From contig PNKX01000003.1 of assembly GCA_013822725.1 (NCBI GenBank), positions 204,168 to 268,167 on the forward strand: a DNA stretch of 64,000 bases. Direction: 5' to 3'. Shown here in pieces: positions 27,362 through 35,760 of this stretch; the first letter of the stretch is position 1; every line of letters starts with the position of its first letter. The notes under the pieces are model-generated. The model ran no database searches, was not told where the DNA came from, and was given only the letters and a program-made list of their open reading frames with translations. Origin of the DNA: Pirellula sp. Its GTDB lineage: Bacteria > Planctomycetota > Planctomycetia > Pirellulales > Lacipirellulaceae. The position numbers and the translations under genes are program-made.

Positions 27362-28150
27362 ATGTTGATTCTGATTTCCCCCGCGAAGACGCTCGATCTC
27401 ACGCCGCAAGCGCCGTATGCTGGGACGAAGCCGCAGTTTCTGACGCAGGCGAATCGCTTGGCGAAGCTCGCCAAGACGCTGCCGCCGGCGAAGCTCGCGA
27501 AGTTGATGAGCATCAGCCCGCAACTGGCTGAGAAGACGCACGGTTACTTTGCGAGTTGGAAAGCGAAATACGACGCGGCCGGCGCCAAGGAAGCGGTCTT
27601 TGCCTTCCGGGGCGACGTTTATCTGGGGCTCGAAGCCTGGACGTTGGGCGAGGCGGATCTGGCGTTCGCGCAAGACCACTTGCGGATTTTGTCGGGCCTC
27701 TACGGCGTCTTGCGGCCGCTCGATCTGATCCAGCCTTATCGTTTGGAGATGAGCATCAAGCTGGCGGGCGACTATGGCAAAGATCTCTACGCTCATTGGG
27801 GTGATACGATCGCCAAGACGCTGACCAAGGAAGCCAAACGGCACGATGACTCGACGATTGTGAATCTGGCGTCGCAGGAGTATTTCGCCGTCGCCGATCG
27901 CACTGCCCTCAAGCCGCGCGTGATCACGCCGTCGTTCCACGAGAAGCACAACGGCAAGTTCACGGTGATCAGCTTTTTCGCGAAGAAGGCGCGGGGCATG
28001 ATGGCTCGCCACTTGATCGAAACGCACGCTGAGTCGCCGGCGGCGATCAAGACGTTTCGCGCCGGCGGGTATCGGTTCAACGCCGATTTGTCGACGGACG
28101 ACGAACCGGCGTTTACGCGAGATAAACCGCCAGCCGTGGGAGTCGCTTGA
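27362..28150 (+). CDS. yaaA: Peroxide stress protein YaaA (DUF328)
   Basis: YaaA lowers intracellular iron under peroxide stress in enterobacteria. The ATG at 27362 gives MLILISPAKTLD, the typical N-terminus; five extra codons upstream lie in the repeat. The 262-residue product holds YLGLEAWTLGEADLAFAQDHLRILSGLYGVLRPLDLIQPYRLEM, the strongest conserved block, and FISFFAKKARGMMARH. The length is normal for the family. It is a single-gene unit; pyrB follows 34 bp later, so both may share an RNA. Confidence 0.93.
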   Translation: MLILISPAKTLDLTPQAPYAGTKPQFLTQANRLAKLAKTLPPAKLAKLMSISPQLAEKTHGYFASWKAKYDAAGAKEAVFAFRGDVYLGLEAWTLGEADLAFAQDHLRILSGLYGVLRPLDLIQPYRLEMSIKLAGDYGKDLYAHWGDTIAKTLTKEAKRHDDSTIVNLASQEYFAVADRTALKPRVITPSFHEKHNGKFTVISFFAKKARGMMARHLIETHAESPAAIKTFRAGGYRFNADLSTDDEPAFTRDKPPAVGVA

Positions 28151-28184
28151 CGCTCCGCGGATAGGTATGCGATGATCGCCGTAT

Positions 28185-29447
28185 ATGCCCGCCGACGCAC
28201 CCACGCCGCCCGCCCCGACGCAGGACGAACTCGACCTGCTGCATTACCAGTCCCGCATTGATCGGCCGATTCCGCCGAAAATCCCGGAATTCTGCCGCGA
28301 CGAGCGGCTGCGGCACGTCATCTTCAGCCGGCAATTCTCGGCCGACATGCTCGAAGACTTGGCCGGGACGGCGGACAAAATCCGCTCGCTGTCGAAGGCG
28401 CGTTCGGGGCAGGACTTCTTGATCAACCTGCTCCACCACAAGCGGGCGATGCTCTACTTCACGCAGCCGTCGACGCGGACGTTTCTCAGCTTCATGGCGG
28501 CGTGCCAGATCTTGGGGATCACCTGCAATGAAGTCCGCGATGCGTCGACGTCTTCCGAAACGAAGGGGGAGACGCGGTTCGATTCGATTCGGATGTTCAG
28601 CAGTTACTTTGATCTGATCATCATGCGGAGTCCGGTGGCGCGACTGGCCGAGGCGTGCGCGTACCTGATGAACGACTTGTCGACGAGCGGCAATCGGAGC
28701 GTGCCGATCCTCAATGCGGGGTCGGGGGCCGATCAGCATCCGACGCAGGCGCTGCTCGACATTTACACGCTGCAGCGATCGTTCCAGTTCACCAGTCCCA
28801 AAGATTCGCCGCTGGGAACGCGCTACGAGGAGATCCGCCGCGAGCATCCGGCGGTGACGCGCGGGCTCTCGCACAAAGTCTATGGCTTCTGCGGCGACAT
28901 TGGCCGTGGCCGGACGGTGCGCTCGCTGGCGGAGTTACTCGCCGGGTACGAAGGGGTGACGCTGGCGTTCGTGGCGCCGAATCATCCGACGCTGTCGCTC
29001 GGCGACGACCTCCGCGAGCGGCTGCTGGCGCGTGGCGTGCGGATCTTTGAAGTCGATTCTCTGGAGGCGCCGATCGATGGCAAGCCGTTGATCGAACAGG
29101 TCGACGCCCTCTACATGACGCGGATCCAAAAAGAGCACAACGTCGCGGCGGACGAGGCGTCGTTCGCGGCGATTGACTTTGATCGCTACAAGCTAAATCG
29201 CGGACTCGTCGCGCGGATGAAAAGCTACGCGCCGATTCTCCACCCGTTTCCGCGCGACCAGCACTTTGGCGAGATTCCGCCTGAAATTGACGCCGATCCG
29301 CGGGCGATGTACTTTCGGCAGGCCCGTAATGGGATGTGGATTCGGGCGGCGCTCTTGGCGCATGTGTTCAACGTCGATCACCAGATCTCGCGGTTCTACC
29401 ACGAGCAATTTGGGGCGTGGGAGCCGACCGGGCTGCAGCGGGTCTAG
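28185..29447 (+). CDS. pyrB: Aspartate carbamoyltransferase, long form
   Basis: Transfers carbamoyl phosphate to aspartate, the first step of pyrimidine synthesis. Conserved sites: FTQPSTRTFLSF (carbamoyl phosphate loop), SSETKGETRFDSIRMF, HPTQALLDIYTL and YMTRIQKEHN, the aspartate-binding loop. At 420 residues it is about 100 longer than the usual 310. The additions are a Pro-rich N-terminus with a conserved-looking segment and an insert (about 215-245) between the two domains. No pyrC or regulatory chain is adjacent. The family is sure; aspartate rather than ornithine rests on the TRIQ(K/R)E loop. Confidence 0.9.
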   Translation: MPADAPTPPAPTQDELDLLHYQSRIDRPIPPKIPEFCRDERLRHVIFSRQFSADMLEDLAGTADKIRSLSKARSGQDFLINLLHHKRAMLYFTQPSTRTFLSFMAACQILGITCNEVRDASTSSETKGETRFDSIRMFSSYFDLIIMRSPVARLAEACAYLMNDLSTSGNRSVPILNAGSGADQHPTQALLDIYTLQRSFQFTSPKDSPLGTRYEEIRREHPAVTRGLSHKVYGFCGDIGRGRTVRSLAELLAGYEGVTLAFVAPNHPTLSLGDDLRERLLARGVRIFEVDSLEAPIDGKPLIEQVDALYMTRIQKEHNVAADEASFAAIDFDRYKLNRGLVARMKSYAPILHPFPRDQHFGEIPPEIDADPRAMYFRQARNGMWIRAALLAHVFNVDHQISRFYHEQFGAWEPTGLQRV

Positions 29448-29494
29448 CGCGGCGCCGTTGATTTGAACCACGACGGCACAACGGGCATGACCAA

Positions 29495-29586
29495 GGGTGG
29501 CACGCCCTAAGGTACTCCGCAGGGCGTGGCGAACTCGCTGAAAACGCAACCACGCCCTTTCGGAGTACCTCCAGGGCGTGCCACCC
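29495..29586. repeat. Palindromic element, GGGTGGCACGCCC family
   Basis: GGGTGGCACGCCCTAAGGTA… at the left and …GTACCTCCAGGGCGTGCCACCC at the right form a 92-bp fold-back. Copies at 42431-42522 and 48452-48531. All three carry the word GGTACTCCG near one third of their length, as does the 921-990 family. Confidence 0.8.
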
Positions 29587-29695
29587 GAGACGCGATGAAC
29601 ACGCGTCGCTCTTCATCTGCGTTTATTTGCGTTCATCGGCGGTTCCTCGCTTTTTCGCCGTGTCGTCGTGGTTCAATTCTTAGTAGCCTATCGTT

Positions 29696-30406
29696 ATGGC
29701 CCTGCTCATCGACGGTTACAACCTGCTCCATGTGACCGCAATCGTCGGCCATGGCGGGCTGCGCGGGTCGCGTGAAGGACTGCTTCGCTTTCTGGCGTCG
29801 GCGATTGAACCCCGCGAACGGCCGCAGACGACGATCGTGTTCGACGCCGCCGAGGCCCCGCCGAATTTGCCGCGGACGATTGTCTTCGAAGAAATGACGA
29901 TTCATTTTTCGTCGGAGTACGACAACGCCGACGAATTGATTGAGGAGTTGATCGAGGCTCACAGCGTGCCGAAGTCGCTGCTGGTGGTGTCGAGCGATCA
30001 CCGCTTGCAGCGGGCGGCGCGACGGCGGAAGGCGCCGTTCGTCGACAGCGACGTCTGGTTCGCCGACGCGCTGCGACGCCGGGCCGCGAGTCGCCGGCCG
30101 GCGCCGGTCGTGGCGCGACCGACGGGAAATCTCTCAACAGAAGAGATCGACTATTGGCTTTCCGAGTTCGGGGACGTGGGAGAGATTGAAGTTCCGCCGC
30201 CTCCCAGGCGGGCCGCTCCCAAGCCGAAACCGGCGACGAGTGACAAACAGCCGCTGACGAATCAAAAGGCGACGGAATCACCGCCCGCCAAGAAAAAGGC
30301 GCCTAAGCGGAAGCGGGCGTCGAAGAAACCACCTCACGAGGGGGGGAATTTGTCGAATCCTTTTCCGCCGGGGTATGGGGAGGATTTGCTAGGCGGAGAT
30401 TCGTAG
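29696..30406 (+). CDS. NYN-domain protein (YacP-like putative RNase)
   Basis: A 236-residue protein. The N-terminus MALLIDGYNLLHVTA is the YacP/NYN metal-site motif. It continues with TIVFDAAEAPP and FSSEYDNADELIEEL, a second acidic cluster, and LLVVSSDHRLQRAARRRKAPF, the third. This is the PIN-like catalytic arrangement of four acidic residues. A long basic C-terminal tail (KKKAPKRKRASKKP) suggests nucleic acid binding. YacP/Rae1 cuts mRNA on ribosomes in Bacillus, but whether this one does so is inferred. Confidence 0.8.
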   Translation: MALLIDGYNLLHVTAIVGHGGLRGSREGLLRFLASAIEPRERPQTTIVFDAAEAPPNLPRTIVFEEMTIHFSSEYDNADELIEELIEAHSVPKSLLVVSSDHRLQRAARRRKAPFVDSDVWFADALRRRAASRRPAPVVARPTGNLSTEEIDYWLSEFGDVGEIEVPPPPRRAAPKPKPATSDKQPLTNQKATESPPAKKKAPKRKRASKKPPHEGGNLSNPFPPGYGEDLLGGDS

Positions 30407-30412
30407 TTCAGG

Positions 30413-30526
30413 AAAAAGATTAGGACGCGGATTTACACGGATTGGGCGGGATTGCCCGGATCAAATGCGGAATTGAATCCGCGAACATCCGTGGAATTTG
30501 TGTAAATCTGCGTCCTATTCTTCGTC
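30413..30526. repeat. Gene-less palindromic element, GGACGCGGATTTACACGG family
   Basis: AAGATTAGGACGCGGATTTA… on the left and …TAAATCTGCGTCCTATTCTTCG on the right mirror each other over about 45 bases. The outer bases match the inverted repeats around the GxxExxY gene (23298-23343, 23763-23811), with only about 20 bases between the arms. Confidence 0.75.
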
Positions 30527-30540
30527 TTTTGAGGAAGCGT

Positions 30541-30567
30541 TCTAGCGGGTCGTTGACCCGCGGCTAC
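30541..30567. repeat. Half element of the TAGCCGCGG family supplying a stop codon
   Basis: GCGGGTCGTTGACCCGCGGCTAC ends at 30567. Its CTA at 30564-30566 is the complement of the TAG stop of the kinase gene. Confidence 0.75.
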
Positions 30568-31265
30568 TGGGGGAGCGTGATCGTGAAAGTGGCGCCGTCG
30601 GTTGATGGGGAGTCGACCGAGAGGCTGCCGCCGTGGAGCGTGATGATCCGCCACGCTTTGGAGAGGCCGAAGCCGAGGCCGCGGCCGGCTTCGCGGCCGG
30701 AGTAGAAGGGGTCGAAGATATGAGGGCGGACCTCGGGGGGAATGCCGGGGCCGTTGTCTGCAATTTGCAGGAGTGCTCCGCCGTCTGACGATTGGCGTAC
30801 GGCGATTTGAATCATGCCGTCGCGTCCGAGGGCGTTCATCGAGTTCGCGACCAGCGCGTGGACGGCGACGGCGAGTTGCGTCGCGTCCGCGTCGACCGAC
30901 GGCGTTTGATCGTCGACGACGATGCTCAGTTCGATGCTACGTCGCTCGCACTCCGCCGCTAAGCCGCTAGCGACTTGGCGGACCAACTGGGTCAGGTCGA
31001 GCCGTTGCCGCTGAAGCTGCGGCGGCCGGGCGAACAGCATCAGGTCGCTAATCATCTCGTGGGCCCGGAGGGCTTGGAGATGAATCGCCTCGAGCGTGCG
31101 CCGTCGTTCGGGATCGCATTCCTCGCGCAGCAGCGACTGTACGCGGGCCGAGATATTGGCCAACGGATTGTTGATCTCGTGGCTGGCGCCGTAGGCCAGC
31201 TCTTTCATCGCATCGAGCTTCGCTTGCTCAAGGCGAATGTCAAAGCTGGCGTCGGGATCGGCCAT
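30564..31265 (-). CDS. Sensorless histidine kinase
   Basis: A 233-residue kinase without a sensory or membrane domain. It begins ASFDIRLEQAKLDAMKELAYG and goes straight to the H box ASHEINNPLANISARVQSL. Then come VHALVANSMNAL (N box), IADNGPGIPPEV (G1) and FDPFYSGREAGRGLGFGLSKAW. It follows the HTH–receiver gene by nine bases, so the two form an operon. Input must come from elsewhere, perhaps from the partner protein. Its stop codon lies in a repeat. Confidence 0.85.
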   Translation of the reverse strand: MADPDASFDIRLEQAKLDAMKELAYGASHEINNPLANISARVQSLLREECDPERRRTLEAIHLQALRAHEMISDLMLFARPPQLQRQRLDLTQLVRQVASGLAAECERRSIELSIVVDDQTPSVDADATQLAVAVHALVANSMNALGRDGMIQIAVRQSSDGGALLQIADNGPGIPPEVRPHIFDPFYSGREAGRGLGFGLSKAWRIITLHGGSLSVDSPSTDGATFTITLPQ

Positions 31266-31274
31266 GCGCGGTCG

Positions 31275-31856
31275 TTACTTAATGCCGACCGTCTCCACGT
31301 CGAGCAACTGGCAGACGCGCGTCACGAGCTGATCGACGTCGAACGGCTTCTTCATGAACTCGTCGGCGCCAGCGTCGCGGAGTTCTTGAATCTTCTCCTG
31401 CTCGACCATGCCCGAGATGCAGATGATGCGGACATCGTCCATCGTCGCATCGCTGCGGACGAGGTTGCAGACCTCTTTGCCATTGATATCGGGGAGCATC
31501 ACGTCGAGGACCACTAGGTCGGGGCGGAACTCCTTGATCAGCATGCCGGCGCCGAAGCCGTTGTTGACGCTGCGGAGGTCGAAACGACCGTCGCGGTTGA
31601 GCGCGTCGACGATCAGTTCCACCAAATCTTCATCGTCGTCGACGACGAGGACTTTCCGCTTGCCGCTATCGAGGGCGTCGGTCGGAATGCCGTTGTCCCG
31701 CATGAAGGAGTAGAGCTGCTCGCGCGGGATGCGACGGAAGCGGCTGCCGGGGACGCGGAATCCCTTGAGCTGCCCCGAGTCGAAGCAGCGAATGATCGTC
31801 TGCTGACTGACCTTGCAAATCTTCGCGGCTTCGCCGGTCGTGAACACAGTCTTCAT
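31275..31856 (-). CDS. Excisionase-type HTH fused to a receiver domain
   Basis: A 193-residue protein. Residues 1-55 form a MerR/excisionase-type DNA-binding domain (TTGEAAKICKVSQQTIIRCFDSGQLKGFRVPGSRFRRI). Residues about 67-185 form a receiver (KVLVVDDDEDLVELI, phosphoacceptor Asp in LVVLDVMLPD, then Lys in MKKPFD). Putting the DNA-binding part in front of the receiver is unusual but known in planctomycetes. The adjacent soluble kinase is the likely partner. GAGAGAGG lies before the ATG. Confidence 0.85.
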   Translation of the reverse strand: MKTVFTTGEAAKICKVSQQTIIRCFDSGQLKGFRVPGSRFRRIPREQLYSFMRDNGIPTDALDSGKRKVLVVDDDEDLVELIVDALNRDGRFDLRSVNNGFGAGMLIKEFRPDLVVLDVMLPDINGKEVCNLVRSDATMDDVRIICISGMVEQEKIQELRDAGADEFMKKPFDVDQLVTRVCQLLDVETVGIK

Positions 31857-32341
31857 GGTCGAACCACCTCTCTCCTTAGCCGTGGTTGGGTCATGGCCCG
31901 CGGGCCAGTGACTTGTATTGAAGGCGAGCGCGAACGGACGGTAACGCTTCAGTTAACCCCGTCTAACGTCCTTGCCGACCGATGTCTGTCGCGTCGAATC
32001 TCCTCGCGGCGCCGCTGGAGACCCCGTGGTGTCCCGGAGTTCCCCGTGATGCGTAGTCGCCTGAAGTTCCGACCGCCGACTCAAAGGTGCGAGGCTATTT
32101 AGACGGCAACGTCATCCATGCCTGCCGAAGTTTCCTGGATTGCCAACTGGGGGAATTATAACGGCCGCGCAGGCTGAGTCAACATTGATTGAAACGATGC
32201 AAACTAAATACCTGTAATCACTTACGTCATAGTGACGGGAAAATCGGCATTCGACCGTGGTCAGTGGTCCGTGGTCAGTTGCGGGGATTGGGAGTCGTTT
32301 TTTCGCAACTGACGACTGACCAGGTAACCCTGACAAACCAG
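31857..32341. other. 485-bp gap holding a probable long 5' leader
   Basis: A sigma-70-like promoter at 32155-32182 (minus) would give the HTH–receiver mRNA a leader of about 290 bases. GGCCCGCGGGCC (near 31893-31905) and ACCAC…GTGGT (near the ribosome binding site) could form stems. No known riboswitch consensus was recognised. Bases 32255-32322 are another fold-back (CAGTGGTCCGTGGTCAGTTGC…GCAACTGACGACTGAC). Confidence 0.45.
32155..32182 (-). promoter_or_regulatory. Sigma-70-type promoter, TTGACT-16-TATAAT
   Basis: On the minus strand TTGACT (32182-32177) and TATAAT (32160-32155) are 16 bases apart, matching the consensus at 11 of 12 positions. Transcription would start near 32148 and run towards the HTH–receiver gene. 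Confidence 0.6.
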
Positions 32342-34177
32342 CTAGCGAGTCAACCCTTTGCCTTCGAGATGGATCATCACCAACGCGATGTCGGCCGGCG
32401 TGATGCCGGTGACGCGGCTCGCTTGCGAGAGATCGACCGGACGGATGCGTCCAAGTTTCTCGCGCGCTTCGGCGCGGAGATGGACGATGCGGCCGTAATC
32501 GAAGCTCGCCGGGATCCGCTTGGCGGCGAGGCGGCGCTGACGTGCGACGTCGACCTCTTGGCGAGAAACGTAGCCGGCGTACTTCAGGTCGACGAGAACT
32601 TGGCTGGCGACGTCGTCAGGAACGTCGGCGAGTTCAGGCAGGATCGGAACGAGATCGGCCCACTCGATTTCAGGTCGGCGCAGTCGTTGGGCTAGCGACA
32701 GACCATCACGCCGCGTGGTTTCGAGGAGGCGGGCAATCCGCGTAATCTCGGCGCACTTGGCTTCGAGCCGCGCGAAGCGATCGTCACCGACGAGTCCCAC
32801 CTGGCGAGCCAGCGGCGTGAGCCGCCGGTCGGCGTTGTCTTGCCGCAACAGCAAGCGGTATTCAGCCCGGCTGGTGAACATGCGATAGGGTTCATCAACG
32901 CCGCGGGTAACGAGGTCGTCGATCAGCACGCCGATGTAGGCCTGATCGCGGGTGAGGATGAGCGGTTCGCGTCCTTTCAATTTCAACGCGGCATTGGCGC
33001 CTGCCATCAACCCTTGGGCGGCCGCCTCTTCGTAGCCAGTGGTCCCATTGATTTGACCAGCAAAATAGAGCCCAGCGACCTGCTTCGATTCGAGGCTCGG
33101 CTGCAGCTGATCGGGCGGGGCGTAGTCGTATTCCACCGCGTAGCCGTAGCGCATGATCTCGGCACGTTCGAGCCCGGGGATCATGCGGAACATGGCGTCC
33201 TGCACGTCGCGCGGCAAGCTGGTGGAGACGCCGTTGACGTAGACTTCCCGCGTGTTGCGCCCTTCAGGCTCGAGAAATAGCTGGTGCCGTGATTTGTCGG
33301 CGAAACGCACGACCTTGTCTTCGATCGACGGGCAGTAGCGCGGACCGCTGGAGTTGATCTGCCCGCTGTACATCGGGGCCCGTTCGAGGTTGGCTCGAAT
33401 CAGTTCGTGGACGCGTTCGTTCGTGTAGGTGCTGTAGCAGGGGAGTTGCTCCAGTTCGAGTCGATCGGTGAGGTATGAGAAAGGTTGTGGATGATCGTCG
33501 CCTGGTTGCAACTCCATCTGGGCGAAGTCGATCGTGCGGCCGTTCAAGCGGGGCGGCGTGCCGGTCTTGAAGCGTTTGAGCTGAACGCCGAACCGCGTGA
33601 GCGCGGCGCTGATGCCGCCGGTCGTCCCTTCACCGCCACGGCCGCCGGGGGTCTTGGCCTCGCCGGTGTGCATGAGGGCTTGCAGAAACGTGCCGGTGGT
33701 GAGGACGACGGCCCGAGCGTGGTAGATCGCATCGCCACGGACGCGGACGCCGGTGATGCGTGGAGATTCGCCAGCTGCATCGTCAGTCAGGATGTCTTCC
33801 ACGACTTCTTGTCGGAGCGACAGATTCTCCTGCTCTTCGCAGAGCCGCTTCACTTCGGCCTGATACAGTTTTTTGTCGGCCTGAGCACGCGGGCTGTGCA
33901 TGGCCGGGCCCTTACGGCGATTGAGCAACCGGAACTGGATGCCGGTGGCGTCGATCACCCGCCCCATGGCGCCGCCGAGGGCATCAAGTTCGCGGACAAT
34001 CTGCCCCTTACCGAGGCCGCCGATCGCCGGGTTGCAGCTCATTTGGCCGACGGTGTCGCAGTTGGTCGTCAGCAAAGCGGTGCGGGCGCCCAACCGCGCC
34101 GCTGCGAGGGCCGCTTCGGTCCCGGCGTGGCCGGCGCCGATCACCAGGACGTCGAATTCGTACTCACTTTTTGCCAT
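32342..34177 (-). CDS. mnmG: tRNA uridine-5-carboxymethylaminomethyl modification enzyme MnmG
   Basis: MnmG (GidA), with MnmE, modifies U34 of tRNAs with FAD. The 611-residue length is near normal. The N-terminus [23 protein letters not shown] holds the FAD-binding GxGxxG. Other family blocks are [62 protein letters not shown] and [18 protein letters not shown]. mnmE and rsmG are not next to it. The start ATG is followed by a normal N-terminus. Confidence 0.97.
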   Translation of the reverse strand: MAKSEYEFDVLVIGAGHAGTEAALAAARLGARTALLTTNCDTVGQMSCNPAIGGLGKGQIVRELDALGGAMGRVIDATGIQFRLLNRRKGPAMHSPRAQADKKLYQAEVKRLCEEQENLSLRQEVVEDILTDDAAGESPRITGVRVRGDAIYHARAVVLTTGTFLQALMHTGEAKTPGGRGGEGTTGGISAALTRFGVQLKRFKTGTPPRLNGRTIDFAQMELQPGDDHPQPFSYLTDRLELEQLPCYSTYTNERVHELIRANLERAPMYSGQINSSGPRYCPSIEDKVVRFADKSRHQLFLEPEGRNTREVYVNGVSTSLPRDVQDAMFRMIPGLERAEIMRYGYAVEYDYAPPDQLQPSLESKQVAGLYFAGQINGTTGYEEAAAQGLMAGANAALKLKGREPLILTRDQAYIGVLIDDLVTRGVDEPYRMFTSRAEYRLLLRQDNADRRLTPLARQVGLVGDDRFARLEAKCAEITRIARLLETTRRDGLSLAQRLRRPEIEWADLVPILPELADVPDDVASQVLVDLKYAGYVSRQEVDVARQRRLAAKRIPASFDYGRIVHLRAEAREKLGRIRPVDLSQASRVTGITPADIALVMIHLEGKGLTR

Positions 34178-34631
34178 TCCCCCAAATTAGCCCAGCGCCG
34201 GCGGTAAGCCTAGCGGCGACTGTAACCGCCAAAGTGAAGCGCAAATCTGTTCGGATTTAACCGCCAAGGACGCCAAGAGCGCCAAGGAAAGGCAAGGGTT
34301 TGGAACCGCCGATGAACGCGAATGAACGCCGATGGGAAGAATTGAATTGTTTTATCTGCGTCTATCTGCGTTCATCGGCGGTTCCAATTTCTTTTCTTGG
34401 CGTCCTTGGCGGTTAGTTCTTCGAACTTGCTCTTGCCGAGCCCTGCCAGCAAAACCAGGCCAATAATTGCCCATCTGTAACGAAAACCTGTCGGACGACG
34501 CTTCACCTGCTTGAACCGCCGCCGGGCTGCCTCCGTATCGCAGGTTGGGTTTGGGCGCCCTGGCGGCTAGAATCCGTCCGTACCCGAAACGCGAGCAGGC
34601 CGTTCGCAAGGGATCTTGGGAGAATATCGAC
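34178..34631. repeat. 454-bp gap with a long fold-back at 34255-34416
   Basis: AACCGCCAAGGACGCCAAGA at 34258 is mirrored by TTGGCGTCCTTGGCGGTTAG. Between them, GGAACCGCCGATGAACGCG is mirrored by GCGTTCATCGGCGGTTCC, giving two nested palindromes. A near copy, in both inner and outer arms, lies at 39610-39778. No gene is seen in the gap. Confidence 0.8.
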
Positions 34632-35642
34632 ATGGTTCGTTTGATGAGCCTTTTGCTGCTCGCCGTCGCGGTACTCGCCGTCGTTGCCGTCACGGCGCCG
34701 CTTCTGCGAGCTGAACAAGCCGGGGGAATCTTCTCGGCCGGCGTGCCCACGCTGGGAGGACGGTTCGTCTGGTCAGACGAAGTCGTCGACCATGGGTGGC
34801 GGATCCAAAAACACGCCGTCATCGGCCACTACCGGCTCATCGATGAGAGCGACCGGCGACAAGCGTTCGGTTCGTTCGACACCTGCCTCGCCAAGCTCAA
34901 CGAAGTGAAGAAGGCGGAGAACTTTCCGCCGAACCCGAAGGAAGTGACGATCGTCCTCCATGGCCTCGGCGCCGGCCGGCAGTTCATGGAAGGGCTCTCA
35001 GAATACCTGGAAGAGAACGGCAATCTCGCAACGATCAACGTCGGCTACCCGTCGACAATGGAAGACATCGACGCCTACGCCGCGTCGCTTGACAGCGTGA
35101 TTCGTCATCTCGACGGCGTCGAACGCGTAAGCTTCGTCGCGCACAGCATGGGGAACGTCGTCATTCGTCGTTATTTGAACAATCTCTCGCGACTCGACCC
35201 CGCGATGCGGCCGCCGATTGAGTTCAAGCGAATGGTGATGATCTCGCCGCCGAATCACGGGGCGGAACTGGCCGATCAATGGGCTGACAACAAGCTGGTT
35301 GAAGCGGTGGCAGGCAAGCCGCTGGAGCAACTGGCGCCGTCGAAGGGTTGGCCGGAGTTAGAAAAGCAACTTTCGACGCCGAACTTCGAGTTCGGCATTA
35401 TCGTCGGCGGTCGCGGCGACGGCGAAGGATATCTCGACGCCATCCCCGGCGACGACGACGGCCTGTTGAGCGTCGACACGTCGAAGCTCGCTGGCGCCGT
35501 GGACTTCATTCAGACGAAGGGAATTCACCAGTTGATGCCGCAGTACAAAGAAGTGCGTGCGGCGACGCTCAATTTCCTGTTGAACGGGTACTTCGTATCG
35601 CCGACGTCGAAGCATCCGGTCGTGGCGACGGCGGTGAAGTAA
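34632..35642 (+). CDS. Secreted or anchored alpha/beta hydrolase
   Basis: A 336-residue protein from the ATG at 34632, preceded by GGGAG. An N-terminal hydrophobic stretch (LMSLLLLAVAVLAVVAVTAP) is a signal or anchor. The lipase-like core reads VTIVLHGLGAGRQFMEGLSEYL (oxyanion HG), VSFVAHSMGNVVIRRYL (nucleophile Ser in HSMG) and RMVMISPPNHGAELAD. It resembles PGAP1/LipA-like esterases. The acidic residue and His (GIHQLMP) are near the C-terminus. Confidence 0.82.
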   Translation: MVRLMSLLLLAVAVLAVVAVTAPLLRAEQAGGIFSAGVPTLGGRFVWSDEVVDHGWRIQKHAVIGHYRLIDESDRRQAFGSFDTCLAKLNEVKKAENFPPNPKEVTIVLHGLGAGRQFMEGLSEYLEENGNLATINVGYPSTMEDIDAYAASLDSVIRHLDGVERVSFVAHSMGNVVIRRYLNNLSRLDPAMRPPIEFKRMVMISPPNHGAELADQWADNKLVEAVAGKPLEQLAPSKGWPELEKQLSTPNFEFGIIVGGRGDGEGYLDAIPGDDDGLLSVDTSKLAGAVDFIQTKGIHQLMPQYKEVRAATLNFLLNGYFVSPTSKHPVVATAVK

Positions 35643-35668
35643 GCCGGCCAGCAACCAATCGAACAACG

Positions 35669-35737
35669 AAGGGAGGGCGAAGTTCCTGCGAGCCGCACCG
35701 TTGTGCGGCGGCTCGGCAGGAGCCTCGCCCTCCCTTG
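35669..35737. repeat. Palindrome AAGGGAGGGCGAAG…CTCGCCCTCCCTT between convergent genes
   Basis: Outer arms AAGGGAGGGCGAAGTTCCTGC/GCAGGAGCCTCGCCCTCCCTT enclose GAGCCGC/GCGGCTC. It lies between two converging hydrolase genes and could terminate both. Confidence 0.7.
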
Positions 35738-35760
35738 TTTCGTTGGGACGACGTTCTCTA

